The notes beneath the pieces were generated by a model, which saw only the letters and a program-made list of their open reading frames with translations, searched no databases and was not told the DNA's origin. Both the position numbers and the translations under genes were made by a program. DNA of 64,000 nucleotides from Flaccisagitta enflata (lineage: Eukaryota; Chaetognatha; Sagittoidea; Aphragmophora), in contig OZ231128.1 of the NCBI GenBank assembly GCA_965153355.1, forward strand, positions 52,576,001 to 52,640,000. The letters run 5' to 3'. Positions 48,701 through 58,117 of this stretch are shown piece by piece. How positions within the stretch are numbered: the stretch's first letter is position 1; each line of letters starts with the position of its first letter.

Positions 48701-49607
48701 CCAGTTGCAGGAAAGAGGCCAAGAGCAATGATATCAAGGGTCGCAAGGACTCGTTAGGTCATACAAGCGGGAGCAGTGAGGCCAAAAATCTCAAAAATTG
48801 TATACGTGCGAACGCCTGACCGACCGACGGATGGACGGATTAACCGACGACCATACAAAGTGGAATAAGGAGTCGCGTAGCACGCAAATCATCTGCTATG
48901 GCCTATTTGCCGTTGATCATAAATTGCACGTGGAAAACTTTATAACTACGTCAAATATGCCAACTGCCAAATATCTTGAAATGTGGCGTGCAGGAATTCG
49001 CCTTTCAACATAAAATCTTACCCGTTTGGGTCGCGTGCTACGCAAATCCACACCCCCTTTTGTCAGTCCAGCGGTTCGTCCATCACACCAAACTAATTTT
49101 GTCTTTTGGCGGTCTTATGTCTCATTGCCCCTGCCCAAATGCTCCAGTGACCTAAAATACGGCCCCTGCCCACCCGCACGCGACTGGGATAGCCGTGTGT
49201 CCGGTCTTGTTAGTCGCGAACTCGTAGAGCGTCATATATTTCACACAGCAGCACTTTTGTCTCAACCTTAAATACAGGTGATTGTCAAGTACGCGCTAGT
49301 AAACAACAGCACAGAGAACGTGTGGATGGAAGGCCGACTCCTCCACGAGGACCAGCTCAATGAGAAACATTATCCCATTTGCTCAATCTCCTCCAACGCC
49401 GCCTGCTACCAACAAAAGACTTACAATTTAAAGGACGTCGAGGAATTTCTCGAGTATTACAACGCTACCAAAAATGAGGACAGCACATTTCAGGTGATTA
49501 TAAAAATATAGATATGTATATGTGTATATATCTCCGTTCGTCCGTCTGTTGGTCCGCCAGTCACGCTTAAGATGAAAATCAACATGAAAATCGCGAATTT
49601 ATGATGA

Positions 49608-49688
<81 letters not shown>

Positions 49689-50884
49689 TGGGAGTTGGGG
49701 AGAAGGTGGGGCTTGGATGCCACTGTCCACCAGTCCACAACGATTTTGTCCGCAACATGTCCAAATTTCTAAACAAAAGGCAAATATCAAATTTAGTCAT
49801 TATCTTCAAGTTCCATGTATACTCATCTTTATTTTTTTTTCAGTGTTTTTACAACCGGCACAATTTCGACAGCGTTCTTTTGAATATAGTGCCCTCTACA
49901 AAGTTCATCCAGGTAATATTGTTTATACAGTTAGCATTTTTTTTTATACTTCACTTTCTCCCTAGCTTTGAATCAATGACAGCAACACACACTTATTTTT
50001 TTTTATAAGAACCAAGTTTATAAGAACGTTAGGCTTCAAATCGTCAAAAATTTAAGAACATGATAAGAATATTGGAAGGCTTCATTTCTTGAAAAAATTA
50101 AGAACATTAGGCTTGAAATCTTAAAAATCTAAGAACATTTTTTTCTGTTTTTTTTTTTCAATCAATTGTTCTTTGTAAATGGACAGACTCCATATCTTTT
50201 CTGTTCAGCAAATCATGTCTCACTTTATATAGCATATGTTTTTCTACTTTCATTGATCTTAATTCATTTAAAATGTTTAAATCTACTTCTTTATTGTTTC
50301 ATTGACATTTTCCTTCATTTTCCCCTTAATGACCAACTTAAAACTAATTAAGAACGTTCTTAATTGAAGGCTAAAAAGTGCGTTTGAATTAAGAACAATT
50401 TAAGAACGTTCAAGCCTTGAAACTGCTGAAAATTTAAGAACATTGAAGGCTTGCTCAAAAAATGACGTTCCTATAAAAAAAAAAAGTGTATATATGCAAC
50501 ATGAAACCAGTGAAACCTTAATTACAGTATGCATCATAAATTGCAGCAGGGGTACAGAAAATGAGTGTGTGGGTGAGGATGGGTGTGAATTAAGGTAGTA
50601 CACCCCTGCCCACCCATTTGCAACGATATTGTGACCTCCCGTCACTTGTTTCTTCTTTTCTATCCTAAACTTACCCCCTCTCTAAACCCTTTTGAGTCTC
50701 CATTTCCGTTCCCGACGTAAATGTAAATAAGTATTTTCTTTTTTTTTAGATAATTTTGGCTGCATCGTGGGGACTCGTAGCGATCGTTGTGGTCCTTCTT
50801 TTTGGTCTTGGACTCGTCCTCATAGGATGTAACAGATGCATGGACATTCCGCCTCCAGGTGACACTTTGTTGACTGCCTTGTAG
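44411..50884 (+). CDS. KCNMB/TipE-type two-TM channel auxiliary subunit (gene span)
   Basis: Six exons (44411-44554, 47287-47360, 47674-47807, 49278-49493, 49844-49912, 50750-50884) join with matching phases 2/1/0/0/0 and GT..AG borders. The product has a basic, glycine-rich cytosolic N-terminus, TM1 (LFAFLLYLITLAIVGAMTVL), a ~130-residue extracellular loop with eight cysteines and NxS/T sites (VNNST, YNAT), and TM2 (WGLVAIVVVLLFGLGLVLIG) with a short tail. The C..C.C...C....PC.QV pattern, the PIC...C pair and the late FxCFYN match vertebrate BK-channel beta subunits and, more loosely, insect TipE proteins. Length ~256-259 aa fits the family (about 190-280). Such subunits sit in the plasma membrane and tune gating of Slo1 or sodium channels. 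Orthology within this superfamily is unresolved. Every large intron carries mobile elements. Confidence 0.85.
44633..45690. other. Intron of KCNMB-like gene
   Basis: AT-rich. A block at 44768-44830 (GAACCGGAAGAGGCAGATGA, GACGCTAAAACGTATTTGGC) is the inverse of 6795-6855. No further exon seen. Confidence 0.5.
45683..45750. repeat. (CT)n microsatellite
   Basis: Interrupted by TTTCAAT units; pure CT at 45718-45750. Confidence 0.95.
45901..47044. mobile_element. TIR element, CAGGSSTGTATA family, copy 3 (1.1 kb, intronic)
   Basis: CAGGGGTGTATATAATTCCA at the left and GGAACAATATTCAGGCCTG at the right. Inner inverted text ATTTCCACAATAAACCAG (46014) vs TTTAGTTTATTGTGGAAACT (46811). C-run/G-run hairpin at 46999-47018. 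Longest copy of the family; three ~24-bp TAAAAAATTTTTCCCCTTTA units at 46460-46525. No transposase. Confidence 0.75.
47287..47360 (+). CDS. KCNMB-like exon: TM1
   Basis: Acceptor TTTTACCAG. Reads (R)WIARLFAFLLYLITLAIVG AMTVL and leaves phase 1 at the donor TTTTAG|GTATGT. The hydrophobic run is 21-23 residues. A longer overlapping frame (MSFPAFSNF..., 47185-47508) reads through both splice sites and into a C/A homopolymer, so I reject it as coding. Confidence 0.82.
47674..47807 (+). CDS. KCNMB-like exon: proximal ectodomain with five Cys
   Basis: Acceptor TTTTTTTTTCAG, donor GGGCAG|GTGAGT. Reads (V)IMAKPIMQHNGYQATTCRV, EETRLWGEQECRCGIGCRSR, LPCGQ. Cysteine spacing CxC(x)3C(x)5C parallels the 'CSFSCG.DC....YPC.QV' of KCNMB proteins. 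Confidence 0.9.
47879..48892 (-). mobile_element. Short hairpin element, subfamily II, split by a MITE
   Basis: Tail half at 47879-47907 (ACACGGCCGGATATACACGG CTACTCCAG) and the rest from 48696 (CTACCCCAGTTGCAGGAAAG ... GGAGTCGCGTAGCACGC, to 48892). The MITE at 47908-48695 lies in between. Confidence 0.85.
47908..48695. mobile_element. Mutator-like MITE, GGGTGCTTCACAT family, copy 2 (intronic)
   Basis: TTGGGTGCTTCACATGGCAA at the left, TTGCTATGTGAAGCACCCAA at the right. Flanked by 9-bp duplications CTACTCCAG (47899-47907) and CTACCCCAG (48696-48704), one mismatch. About 790 bp against 516 bp for the 29370 copy; extra sequence is near the left end (about 47965-48240). Confidence 0.9.
49018..49210 (+). 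mobile_element. Short hairpin element, subfamily II
   Basis: GGTCGCGTGCTACGCAAATC, array, GTCTCATTGCCCCTGCCCAA, CCAGTGACCTAAAATACGGC, CACCCGCACGCGACTGGGAT, AGCCGTGTGTCCGGTCTTGT. Confidence 0.83.
49278..49493 (+). CDS. KCNMB-like exon: ectodomain with glycosylation sites
   Basis: Acceptor AAATACAG, donor TTTCAG|GTGATT, both phase 0 (72 codons). Reads VIVKYALVNNSTENVWMEGR ... NEKHYPICSISSNAACYQQK ... EFLEYYNATKNEDSTFQ. Two cysteines and three NxS/T sequons. Confidence 0.9.
49606..49687. repeat. (GT)n microsatellite
   Basis: About 80 bp of pure GT in an intron of the KCNMB-like gene, followed by a subfamily I' 3' fragment (GGGAGTTGGGGAGAAGGTGG, 49688-49760). Confidence 0.98.
49844..49912 (+). 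CDS. KCNMB-like exon: pre-TM2
   Basis: Acceptor TTTTTTTTCAG, donor ATCCAG|GTAATA, phase 0 (23 codons). Reads CFYNRHNFDSVLLNIVPSTK FIQ, matching the KCNMB 'FsCy......vil' segment before the second membrane span. Confidence 0.88.
49913..50749. other. Intron of KCNMB-like gene
   Basis: Contains diverged ~30-bp AAATTTAAGAACATT units (50035-50135, 50345-50460) and a subfamily I' 3' half at about 50550-50650 (CACCCATTTGCAACGATATT, GTGACCTCCCGTCACTTGTT). Confidence 0.6.
50750..50884 (+). CDS. KCNMB-like exon: TM2 and C-terminus
   Basis: Acceptor TTTTTTTTAG. Reads IILAASWGLVAIVVVLLFGL GLVLIGCNRCMDIPPPGDTL LTAL and stops at TAG 50882-50884. A potential donor inside (CCTCCAG|GTGACA, near 50859) could extend the tail through a further exon; I see none. 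Confidence 0.85.
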   Translation: MILAASWGLVAIVVVLLFGLGLVLIGCNRCMDIPPPGDTLLTAL

Positions 50885-50956
50885 GTGGGACCTTTTTGTT
50901 TCATCGATTGCATAGTGCTTGCCCGTCTCCGAATTTATTGATTTAAAAAAAAGAAC

Positions 50957-51190
50957 GCGGGGTTACGACATCATCGCCGATGGGTGGGCAGGAGCACCAC
51001 AAAGACAGACAGACAGACTAAACATAGACACACAGACACAAAGACACATAGACATCTTAAATGCGTGTTTTCACGCTCTTTAACTCGGGCATGATGGATG
51101 GACAGACCAATGGACGGTTGGACTAAGGCTCTCATACTACCTAGAACGCGTGTGCTCCAACGCAACCTAAGAAAGGCAGGACTAGAGGTC
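50957..51190 (-). mobile_element. Short hairpin element, subfamily I'
   Basis: GCGGGGTTACGACATCATCG, CCGATGGGTGGGCAGGAGCA, AATGCGTGTTTTCACGCTCT, ATGGATGGACAGACCAATGG, array, then a degraded AACGCGTGTGCTCCAACG head. Confidence 0.65.
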
Positions 51191-52230
51191 AAACCACGAT
51201 GGCGCAATTGATATAGGGCAATATATATATTCAGTTGGTTTGCAAAGCTATGGTGTATGCCATGGGAGAGCGGCGATGATACTAGCAACTGCCCGCATAC
51301 CGTAACATCTGTCTCATAATTATTGTCACAACATAAGAATAATTGATAAAATTTTACCACTATTGGTTTATTTTTTAGAAATACTTTCAATTAACTAAAT
51401 CCTAATATTTTTTTTATTAAAAGGAAAGTGATTTGGACTAAAACGTCTTCATAGCACAGAAGATAAGACATTTGACATTGACATTTGACAATTTCGAAAA
51501 AGAGTGATGGGCAATACAGAGCTGTAATCTTATCTTATATCAATTTTTTTTCAATTTTCTCATTCAAAGACGAGACCTGCCATTATCAATGCAATCAAGT
51601 AGTTCATTAAAGCTGCGGTATATTGATTGCTAATAATTAGAATTGAACATAAATACTTTTCAATATTTTCAATTTTTCAGTTAAAAATTAACAAAAATCA
51701 ATATTTTGGTTTCATGATTTGGATCTTTAACTATAGTCTAAAAAGTCACAAACCTTTTGAGCCTTTTTGATTCTCAAAATAGTGGTTCTTAATTATCTTA
51801 TGTTTAAATTTCATCACACTAAGTGAGTCAATTTTTAGTAGAGTTTTTCCTTGTTTGAAGTTGAGACAATAATTATGAGACAGATGTTAGCTGGCGTAGC
51901 TGCTAAAACAATCCTGTAAGTCACGAAACAAACTTACGGAACGTACAAAAATTCAATCTCGCACTTAGACACACGACAGAAAATCGAAAATCCACATCCA
52001 CAACCTCTGATCACGTTCTCTTCCTCAAACACGCACGGAAAGAACAAAAGAAAGTTTCATCAAATGAAAAGGTCGTTGTCAGAACTCGGAAGCGAAACTG
52101 TCCCTGATCCTGGCCCTTCGGCCCCCTTCCCCCCCCCCCTCCCTCGCTATAAAAAAAAAGAAAGGGTGCGGGACATGGGATAGGATTAGAGATCTTTCTC
52201 GCGCGGGATTAAATGCGAGACAATTTATCC
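51191..52230. other. Intergenic, no gene seen
   Basis: AT-rich, then a C-run at 52128-52142. AATAATTATGAGACAGATGT (51871) and ACATCTGTCTCATAATTATT (51305) are inverted repeats ~570 bp apart with GGTAAAATTTTA-type inner text, so a further foldback (about 51290-51895) is likely here. Confidence 0.5.
51304..51892. mobile_element. Probable foldback element (ACATCTGTCTCATAATTATT ends)
   Basis: The 20-bp end at 51305 is exactly inverted at about 51871-51891. Inward, AGAAATACTTTCAATTAACT is matched by a loosely inverted partner. No ORF. Confidence 0.55.
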
Positions 52231-52259
52231 TCTCAGGACAATCTTGAACCTCTTTCCCT

Positions 52260-52437
52260 CTCTCTGGTCTGTCTGTCTATTTGTCTGTCACGTCTGTCTG
52301 TCTATCTCGTCTATCTGTGTCTCTGTCTGTCTCGTCTGTCTATTCTGTCTATTCTTCTGTCTGTCTGTGTCTATTCTTCTGTGTCTATTCTTCTGTCCGT
52401 TTGTCTCTCTCTCTCTCTGTCTATTTTTCTGTCCGTT

Positions 52438-52475
<38 letters not shown>

Positions 52476-52600
52476 GCGCACTCTCTCTCTCTCTCGCGCA
52501 CTCTCTCTCTCTCTCGCGCACTCTCTCTCGCGCACTCTCTTTCTCGTCACTCGTCTGCTGTCCTCTCACGCACTCTCCTTCTCGTCACTCGTCTGCTGTC
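52260..52600. repeat. CT/GTCT/CGCGCA microsatellite
   Basis: GTCTGTCT units, (CT)n, and four ACTCTCTCTCTCTCTCGCGC-type repeats (52470-52540). A 33-bp block CTCGTCACTCGTCTGCTGTC repeats twice (52543-52605). All long ORFs here are artefacts. Confidence 0.95.
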
Positions 52601-52869
52601 CTCTCAATTTCAAGCCACGGTTAAACCCCGTAATAACGGCCACCAAGGGCCGAAAAGGCTTATCAAATGCCTGAGTAGGCTGGCTTGAGGCCTAAGAAGG
52701 CCAATTTATGACCTGAGAGGGCTGATTTGAAGCCTGGGAGGGCTAACTCTGGGTCTAAGGGGGCTGTTCTGACTTTTGAGGCTTAAGAAGATAGGAAAGA
52801 AATAAAGGAAAGAATGGGAGTAGAAAGATCGACTCTACCCCGCTATGTCGGTCCCTCGGTCCCCTTTCC

Positions 52870-53204
52870 GGGCAGCGGCCCCGAAGAGGTCAATGACCTA
52901 TGCTTTCACACATATGGGGAATTTTCTCCTCCTCCCTCCCTCCCCCCCCGACTCAAATCCAAAATCCAAAATCACAGCCTCCAGGCCAAAATTTCAGCCC
53001 TGCTGACCAAATTCTAGCCAGGAGGCCCAAATCCCAGCCTGGAGACCAAAATCCCAGCCCTTAGGCCCAACTCCCAGCCTCGAAGCCCAAATCCCCGCCT
53101 TGAGGCCCAAATCCAGCTCTTAGGCCCAAATCATAATTGCCAGAAGGTGAAAATTCCCATATGTGTGAAAGCATAGGTCATCCACCCCTTTGGGGCCGCT
53201 GCCC
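52870..53204. mobile_element. Foldback element, GGGCAGCGGCC family, copy 4
   Basis: Left arm GGGCAGCGGCCCCGAAGAGG, TCAATGACCTATGCTTTCAC, ACATATGGGGAATTTTC; right arm is its inverse, ending TTTGGGGCCGCTGCCC. The core is tandem AGGCCCAAATCCCAGCCT units of 20-25 bp. Cleanest copy of the family (~335 bp). Confidence 0.88.
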
Positions 53205-53227
53205 TGCTCCCTCCCTCAACATCAAGC

Positions 53228-53456
53228 ACTAACCGGTAGCAAAAAAGGTGCTGAAACCAAAATTTTTATGTCACGCGATTTGAGAATTGATATTGTAGGT
53301 TTTTCCCACTGTAGAATCCGTCTGTGGGGTCAAAAATGACGATTTCTGGGCGGATCCCGGAGCGCAGGCGGCCCGGAATGCGCATAATTGGCCCTGAGTA
53401 ACCGTTTTTTGCGATTTTTTACCATTTTTTATGTTCTGCTTTTTTTTGACTGACAT
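53228..53456. repeat. Inverted-repeat arm L (GC-rich core)
   Basis: Contains CGATTTGAGAATTGATATTG, TAGAATCCGTCTGTGGGGTC and GGGCGGATCCCGGAGCGCAG. The inverse copy is at 57786-58010, 4.3 kb away. The 60-residue ORFs in both arms are the same sequence read in different frames and changes between copies fall at all codon positions, so this is not a gene. Confidence 0.85.
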
Positions 53457-54700
53457 AGAATTTTTAGAGATGTATTCTTACGGTATTTGACAAGAAGATA
53501 TGCTAATTGGAAGCAATGAAACAAAAGTAGGTGAATGTTTATACTCACAAATAGGTTTTTGAGGCCCCAAAACTAGCATTATTTGGTCCAAAATACGCGT
53601 TTGAACCATGTTTCTGTTTTTGGTGATTTTTTCATTTAAATGGTATCTTGAATCAAACTAACATAGAAGGCTAGTGGCCTTATCCTTGTTTGTACAACCT
53701 TTCTTAATTGGTTGGTTGTTTGGTTGGTCAGAAGGTCAGTTGGCTGGTTGGTCACCACAAAAGCTAGCTTATGTAAGACGCTGCTACAACGCGAATCAAA
53801 AAATTGCCGTACCCTTTTGTAGCTGAATAAAAGAGACACAAAAAATTAATTTAATTTTTTTTTTTGTTCAACTGATTTTTTTTAAAAATTTAAATTTTCT
53901 TTCAATTAAACCAATCTCAGGTCTGTATCTCAAACTGTTTAGGAGATAGAGCATGCCAAAGTGAACCTCTTTTTTACAAAAATGCTCATTTTTCAATAGG
54001 ATTGCAAGACTGAAAATAACAATGTTTTCACTCTTTTTATGCCATTACTAAATGAATAAAGCTAGAAATACCAGATTAAAGACAAATAAAAAATCTCTTT
54101 GAGATCTTCAAAATGGTCTAAGATTTTGAGTAATTATTTTGAAATTTGATATGATAAATAGTTACTTTAAAGTGCGGCTTTTTTTTATTCGTGTAGTAGC
54201 TGACTGTAAAAGAAATGGAATGATATCAAGTGATTTTACAGCAATTGAGAGCGATTGAAATCCATCTGTCTAAATGGCTTATGATTCCCCTTGGCTCTTC
54301 TCCTTGGCAACCACATAAAATGGGTCTTACCGTTCTCCGCCAAAAATCATCAAAAACATTTAGGTACGGTCAAAAATATTCTAAATACGGTCAAACGCCT
54401 ATGTGGACTTTCAACCATGGCGACGCCTTGACTAAAACTAATTTTGCGGGAATTTCTGTCAAACTGTCTTTTTAGTCAAGCGATCTGACTGACTGACGCT
54501 GTTTTGAGCTAAATTCCCAATCACTAGCCTGTCAATAGCCTATTTTTAAATGATGGCCCCGGCCTTCCCATGAACTCTCTGGCGTCCCAGTGCCATACCG
54601 CGAAACTCTTGAGGTTAAAATTAGATATACTCTGACAAGACGCAATGCAAAGATTTTATGTGTTTGAAATTTCATTCAGTTTAATACACAAGGAACCATT
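53457..54700. other. Intergenic, no gene seen
   Basis: Includes CATTTCTAAACGG-family text (53890-54130) and a GGTTGGTTGTTTGGTTGGTC array (53700-53750). Nothing with splice and domain support. Confidence 0.4.
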
Positions 54701-54702
54701 TT

Positions 54703-54860
54703 TAGTCGCGTGTTACGCAACTCTACAGCCCACTTTGTCGGTTGGTCAGTCCGTCCATCACACTTAACTTTTTTTTGCTGTCTTTTGCCTCACTGCTCCC
54801 GCCCAAGTGACCTCAAATATGGCCCCTGCCCACTTGCACGCGACTGGGGTAGCCGTGTAT
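54703..54860 (+). mobile_element. Short hairpin element, subfamily II
   Basis: TTTAGTCGCGTGTTACGCAA, CTCTACAGCCCACTTTGTCG, TTTTGCCTCACTGCTCCCGC, CAAGTGACCTCAAATATGGC, CACTTGCACGCGACTGGGGT, AGCCGTGTAT. Confidence 0.85.
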
Positions 54861-55082
54861 CATCGCAATGTATCTTTTTGTCTGATCCATCTGTCTCTGT
54901 GGTTCTGTCGGACTTACTGTTAAGTTGATTCAATACAAAAAGAAAAAAACACAATGGGGACCGGAAAAGATTTCTGTCAATTTGTCTCTGCTAGTCGTGT
55001 CTATTGGTCCCATTCTTCCAGAGGAAACAGGGTGTAGAGTCGCGTAGCACGCAACTAACAAGTCAAAGAAATGCCACAGGAA

Positions 55083-55242
55083 ACAAGGCCGGACACATGG
55101 CAGCCCAGCCGCGGACAGTTGGGCAGGAGCAGTAATGCAAAAACCGCTTGGAATTCAAAAATGTGACAGACCTACCAACCGACCAATCTACCGACATACC
55201 GACCAACACGGCAAGGTGGAGTCGCGTGTCCGCGACTAAAAA
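55083..55242 (-). mobile_element. Short hairpin element, subfamily VI
   Basis: Minus strand: TTTAGTCGCGGACACGCGAC, TCCACCTTGCCGTGTTGGTC, array, TTTTTGAATTCCAAGCGGTT, ACTGCTCCTGCCCAACTGTC, CCATGTGTCCGGCCTTGTTT. Preceded by the head of a subfamily II fragment (55028-55058). Confidence 0.87.
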
Positions 55243-55375
55243 TTTGAAAAAAAGTGATAAAATCCGCCAGAGCCAGTTTGTTTTTTGAACTATGAAATAA
55301 GTTTTTAGTCGCGTGCACAAGATTCTACACCCCGCTTTGTCCATCGGTCGGTCAATTGGTCACAATTTACTTTTT

Positions 55376-55862
55376 GGGCAGCGGCTCCAAAGGGGACAAA
55401 GTCCTGTTGAAAAAGGGGACTTTTGTTCATCAGTTTGTCTATTTGTTGGTTCGTATCCCCCCATTCAGACCTCTCTGGCCTCATATCAGACCTCTCAGGC
55501 CTCAAATCAGGCCTCCCAGGCTCTTAATGAGGTATCTATATCTTGAGCCTCAAATCAGGCCTCTCAAGCCTCAAATCTGATCTTTCTGGTCTTAAATCCG
55601 GCCTCTCAGGCCTATCAGACCTCAGACCAGGTCTGTCAGGCTTCAAATTAGGCGTTACAGCCCTTGCAAGCTTCATATTAGCCTCAAATTAGCCGTCTCA
55701 TACTTTGAATCAGTCATTAAGGCCTTTCAGGCAGGACAAACAAAAGTCCCCCTGTTCTACAGGACTTCGTCTCCTTCAGGGCCGCTGCCCTGCTTCCCCT
55801 CACTCAAATTCACAATCAAGCAAAGCAGGGCAATGGGTATCGCTGACCACATATTGCCCTTG
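55376..55862. mobile_element. Foldback element, GGGCAGCGGCC family, copy 5
   Basis: GGGCAGCGGCTCCAAAGGGG, ACAAAGTCCTGTTGAAAAAG at the left; CCCCCTGTTCTACAGGACTT, CGTCTCCTTCAGGGCCGCTG at the right, then a GGGCAATGGGTATCGCTGAC tail. Core of ~20-bp CTCTCAGGCCTCAAATCAGG units. Its left end is joined to a subfamily II head (55302-55345). Confidence 0.85.
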
Positions 55863-56421
55863 GGCGACTGGTTTTATCATCTTTAATTCTTTAAGGCATT
55901 TTTAGTCATTTTAAGTCAAGCTACTCCAAGTTTGATGTTTTTTCGTGTGGTTTGGTCTTTTCGCTCATTTTGGATGCTTTGATGATACAATGAGAAAACT
56001 GCATCGCCACTCATCTCTTGCTGCAATAACAATGTAACTTCCTACAAACGTAGGTTTCCTGGGAAAATGAGTGTCAAGAGAAAATAAGTAATCAACTGGT
56101 TATGTGTGAAAGATGGACGGAAGGACTGACCAACCGACAAAGCGGGGTATAGAGTTGAGTAGCACGTGACTTAAAATCTGACTAAAAAAAATCTTGTTAT
56201 CCGCCATAACATTATTTTGGTAACTCCCGTCTAAAATGCAAAACTCGTTTTGGAGGTCTAACTGACATGTGGACAGACAGGCTGATTAACGGACGGACAT
56301 ATAACCTCTTGTAGCGATGCAAAATCATACTTATTTAGTTAACTCGCATTTTCCTCGAATACCTCAATTTGTAGAAAATGGTATTTTAGCCAGTTTATAG
56401 ACGAGTGGCGATGGAGTTTTC

Positions 56422-56557
56422 TTTTTAGTTGCGGACAGGCTTTGTCGGTCCGTTGGTCCGTCGGTCGGTCATGGTGATCGAGTTGGAAAGTGAAAACGCG
56501 CATTTCCCCCCTGCCCACCCGTCCACAACTGGTATTGGCCGTGTATCCTGCCTTGTG
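56422..56557 (+). mobile_element. Short hairpin element, subfamily I (head shortened)
   Basis: TTTTTAGTTGCGGACAGGCT with the stem-loop partly deleted, TTGTCGGTCCGTTGGTCCGT, GGAAAGTGAAAACGCGCATT, TGCCCACCCGTCCACAACTG, GGCCGTGTATCCTGCCTTGT. Confidence 0.8.
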
Positions 56558-56734
56558 GTGTTGAAAATTCATCCCAAGATTAAAATTGGAGCAGCGTTTT
56601 TCTGGCGGTGAAGAGAAAAGCAATTTTCTCTTTTTAAGTGCGCCTAGGAAACCTAGAATCTTAAGACGCCTAGGTCCGAAACCTACGATCCTAAGACTCA
56701 TAGATCTCTCAGCTCTTGAGGGGGGGAGGACGGA

Positions 56735-56812
56735 GAAGGAGAAGTAGGAGAATTTTCCCATATGTGTGGAAGCATAGGTCATCGAATCCTTCAGGGCCAC
56801 TGCCCCAAAAGG
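56735..56812. repeat. End fragment, GGGCAGCGGCC family
   Basis: GAGAATTTTCCCATATGTGT, GGAAGCATAGGTCATCGAAT, CCTTCAGGGCCACTGCCCC: the right arm of the copy at 52870-53204, alone. Confidence 0.75.
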
Positions 56813-57085
56813 GGACCAACCAACCAACAAACTTACCAACAAAGAGAGGCGTAGAGTTGCGTAGCACGTGACAAAAAAGTGCTTTTACTAAAGTGCATGG
56901 GAGGTTTTACACATATATCACTCGACTCCAATTTAAGCAATTTCTATTTGCGTGCTACACGACCACACCAAACTTAGTCCACCAGTCCGTCCATCCATCT
57001 ATCTGTCCATCCGTCTGTCTATCTATCAGTCTGCAGCTTGGTAGGTCAGTGACATTTTAGTTTTTTCTAATTCCTTTTTTGGGAA

Positions 57086-57340
57086 TTTTTAGTAGAGTGC
57101 ACGCGACTAAAACCTGCTTTGTCCGTCGGTCTGTCGGTCGGTCAGTCCCCATTTTGCTTTTTATTATGATTTTATTTTCTTGACCTCACAGCTCCTGCTT
57201 AAATGGTCTAGTGACCTCAAATATAGCTCGATAGCCGTGTAACTGGCCTTGTTTTCTTTGATGCGGGCTCCTGAGCAAGCGCTCTGGTGACCTCAAATAC
57301 TGCCCCTGCTCACCCACACGTGTATCCGGTCTTGTTTGAG
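57086..57340 (+). repeat. Two partial subfamily II elements
   Basis: First: AGTGCACGCGACTAAAACCT, GCTTTGTCCGTCGGTCTGTC, ACCTCACAGCTCCTGCTTAA, ending CCGTGTAACTGGCCTTGTTT (57253). Second: 3' part only, GAGCAAGCGCTCTGGTGACC to CGTGTATCCGGTCTTGTTT (57338). Confidence 0.75.
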
Positions 57341-57785
57341 TGCAAACAGATAATCTGACGCCAACTATTTTAAAATTGAAAGCCTCAATGATAGCGGGGT
57401 TTATTTCTTTCAGCATTGAAAACTGAGAAAACACTGGAAGGTCAACTAAGTCTGCATCGTCAACCGGTTTGGCGGCATTAGCCCGTGAAGGGTTTCCTGT
57501 TATCTATCTGTTTCTCTGTCTTTCTATCTGTCTATCTTTCTGTCCTTTTATCTGTCCACAGCCTTTCTTTCTTTTTCTTGAATTCATTCACATCACTTAC
57601 CTTATTCATATCCTTATCCTTAAGTGTGTTCTTTGCGCATGGGAAAAAACGATAAATATGCGCAGTTTTCACTAATTATCAAGCAATTATGGGCATGTAT
57701 TGTAGTAATATGACAAGCATTTCCTAAACATTAGTTGATTCTTCTTTCTTCACGATGAAAAACCTACTCTGAGTCATAAAAAAAC

Positions 57786-58010
57786 TAACATGGACATTGT
57801 CTTTGTCAATTGGTTAGAAAAAAGCAAAAATATGCAAAAATATGCCAGTTACGGGGCCCATATGCGCGTTCCGGGCCGCTTGCGCTCCGGGATCCGCTCA
57901 GAAATCGTCTGTTTTGACCTCACAGACGGATTCTACGGTATGAGAAACCTACAATATCAATTCTCAAATCGCCTCTGACAACCACATTGCATTCTGCTAC
58001 CGGTTAATCA
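57786..58010. repeat. Inverted-repeat arm R
   Basis: GGGCCCATATGCGCGTTCCG, GGGCCGCTTGCGCTCCGGGA, AGACGGATTCTACGGTATGA, CAATATCAATTCTCAAATCG, GCTACCGGTTAATCAAGC: inverse of 53228-53456. Confidence 0.85.
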
Positions 58011-58117
58011 AGCACAACCTACTTGGGCAGGGCGTGGGTACCGCTTTTGCGACTATTATTTTTTCAGTGTTTTTGAGCTTTTTGGGCAGCGGCCCTAAAT
58101 AGTCCAGTCTCTAAAAG

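Noticed and set aside
53271-57978. Similar 60-aa peptides in the two GC-rich arms
   Set aside because: Differences between arms are mostly non-synonymous and spread over all codon positions, so there is no sign of protein constraint.
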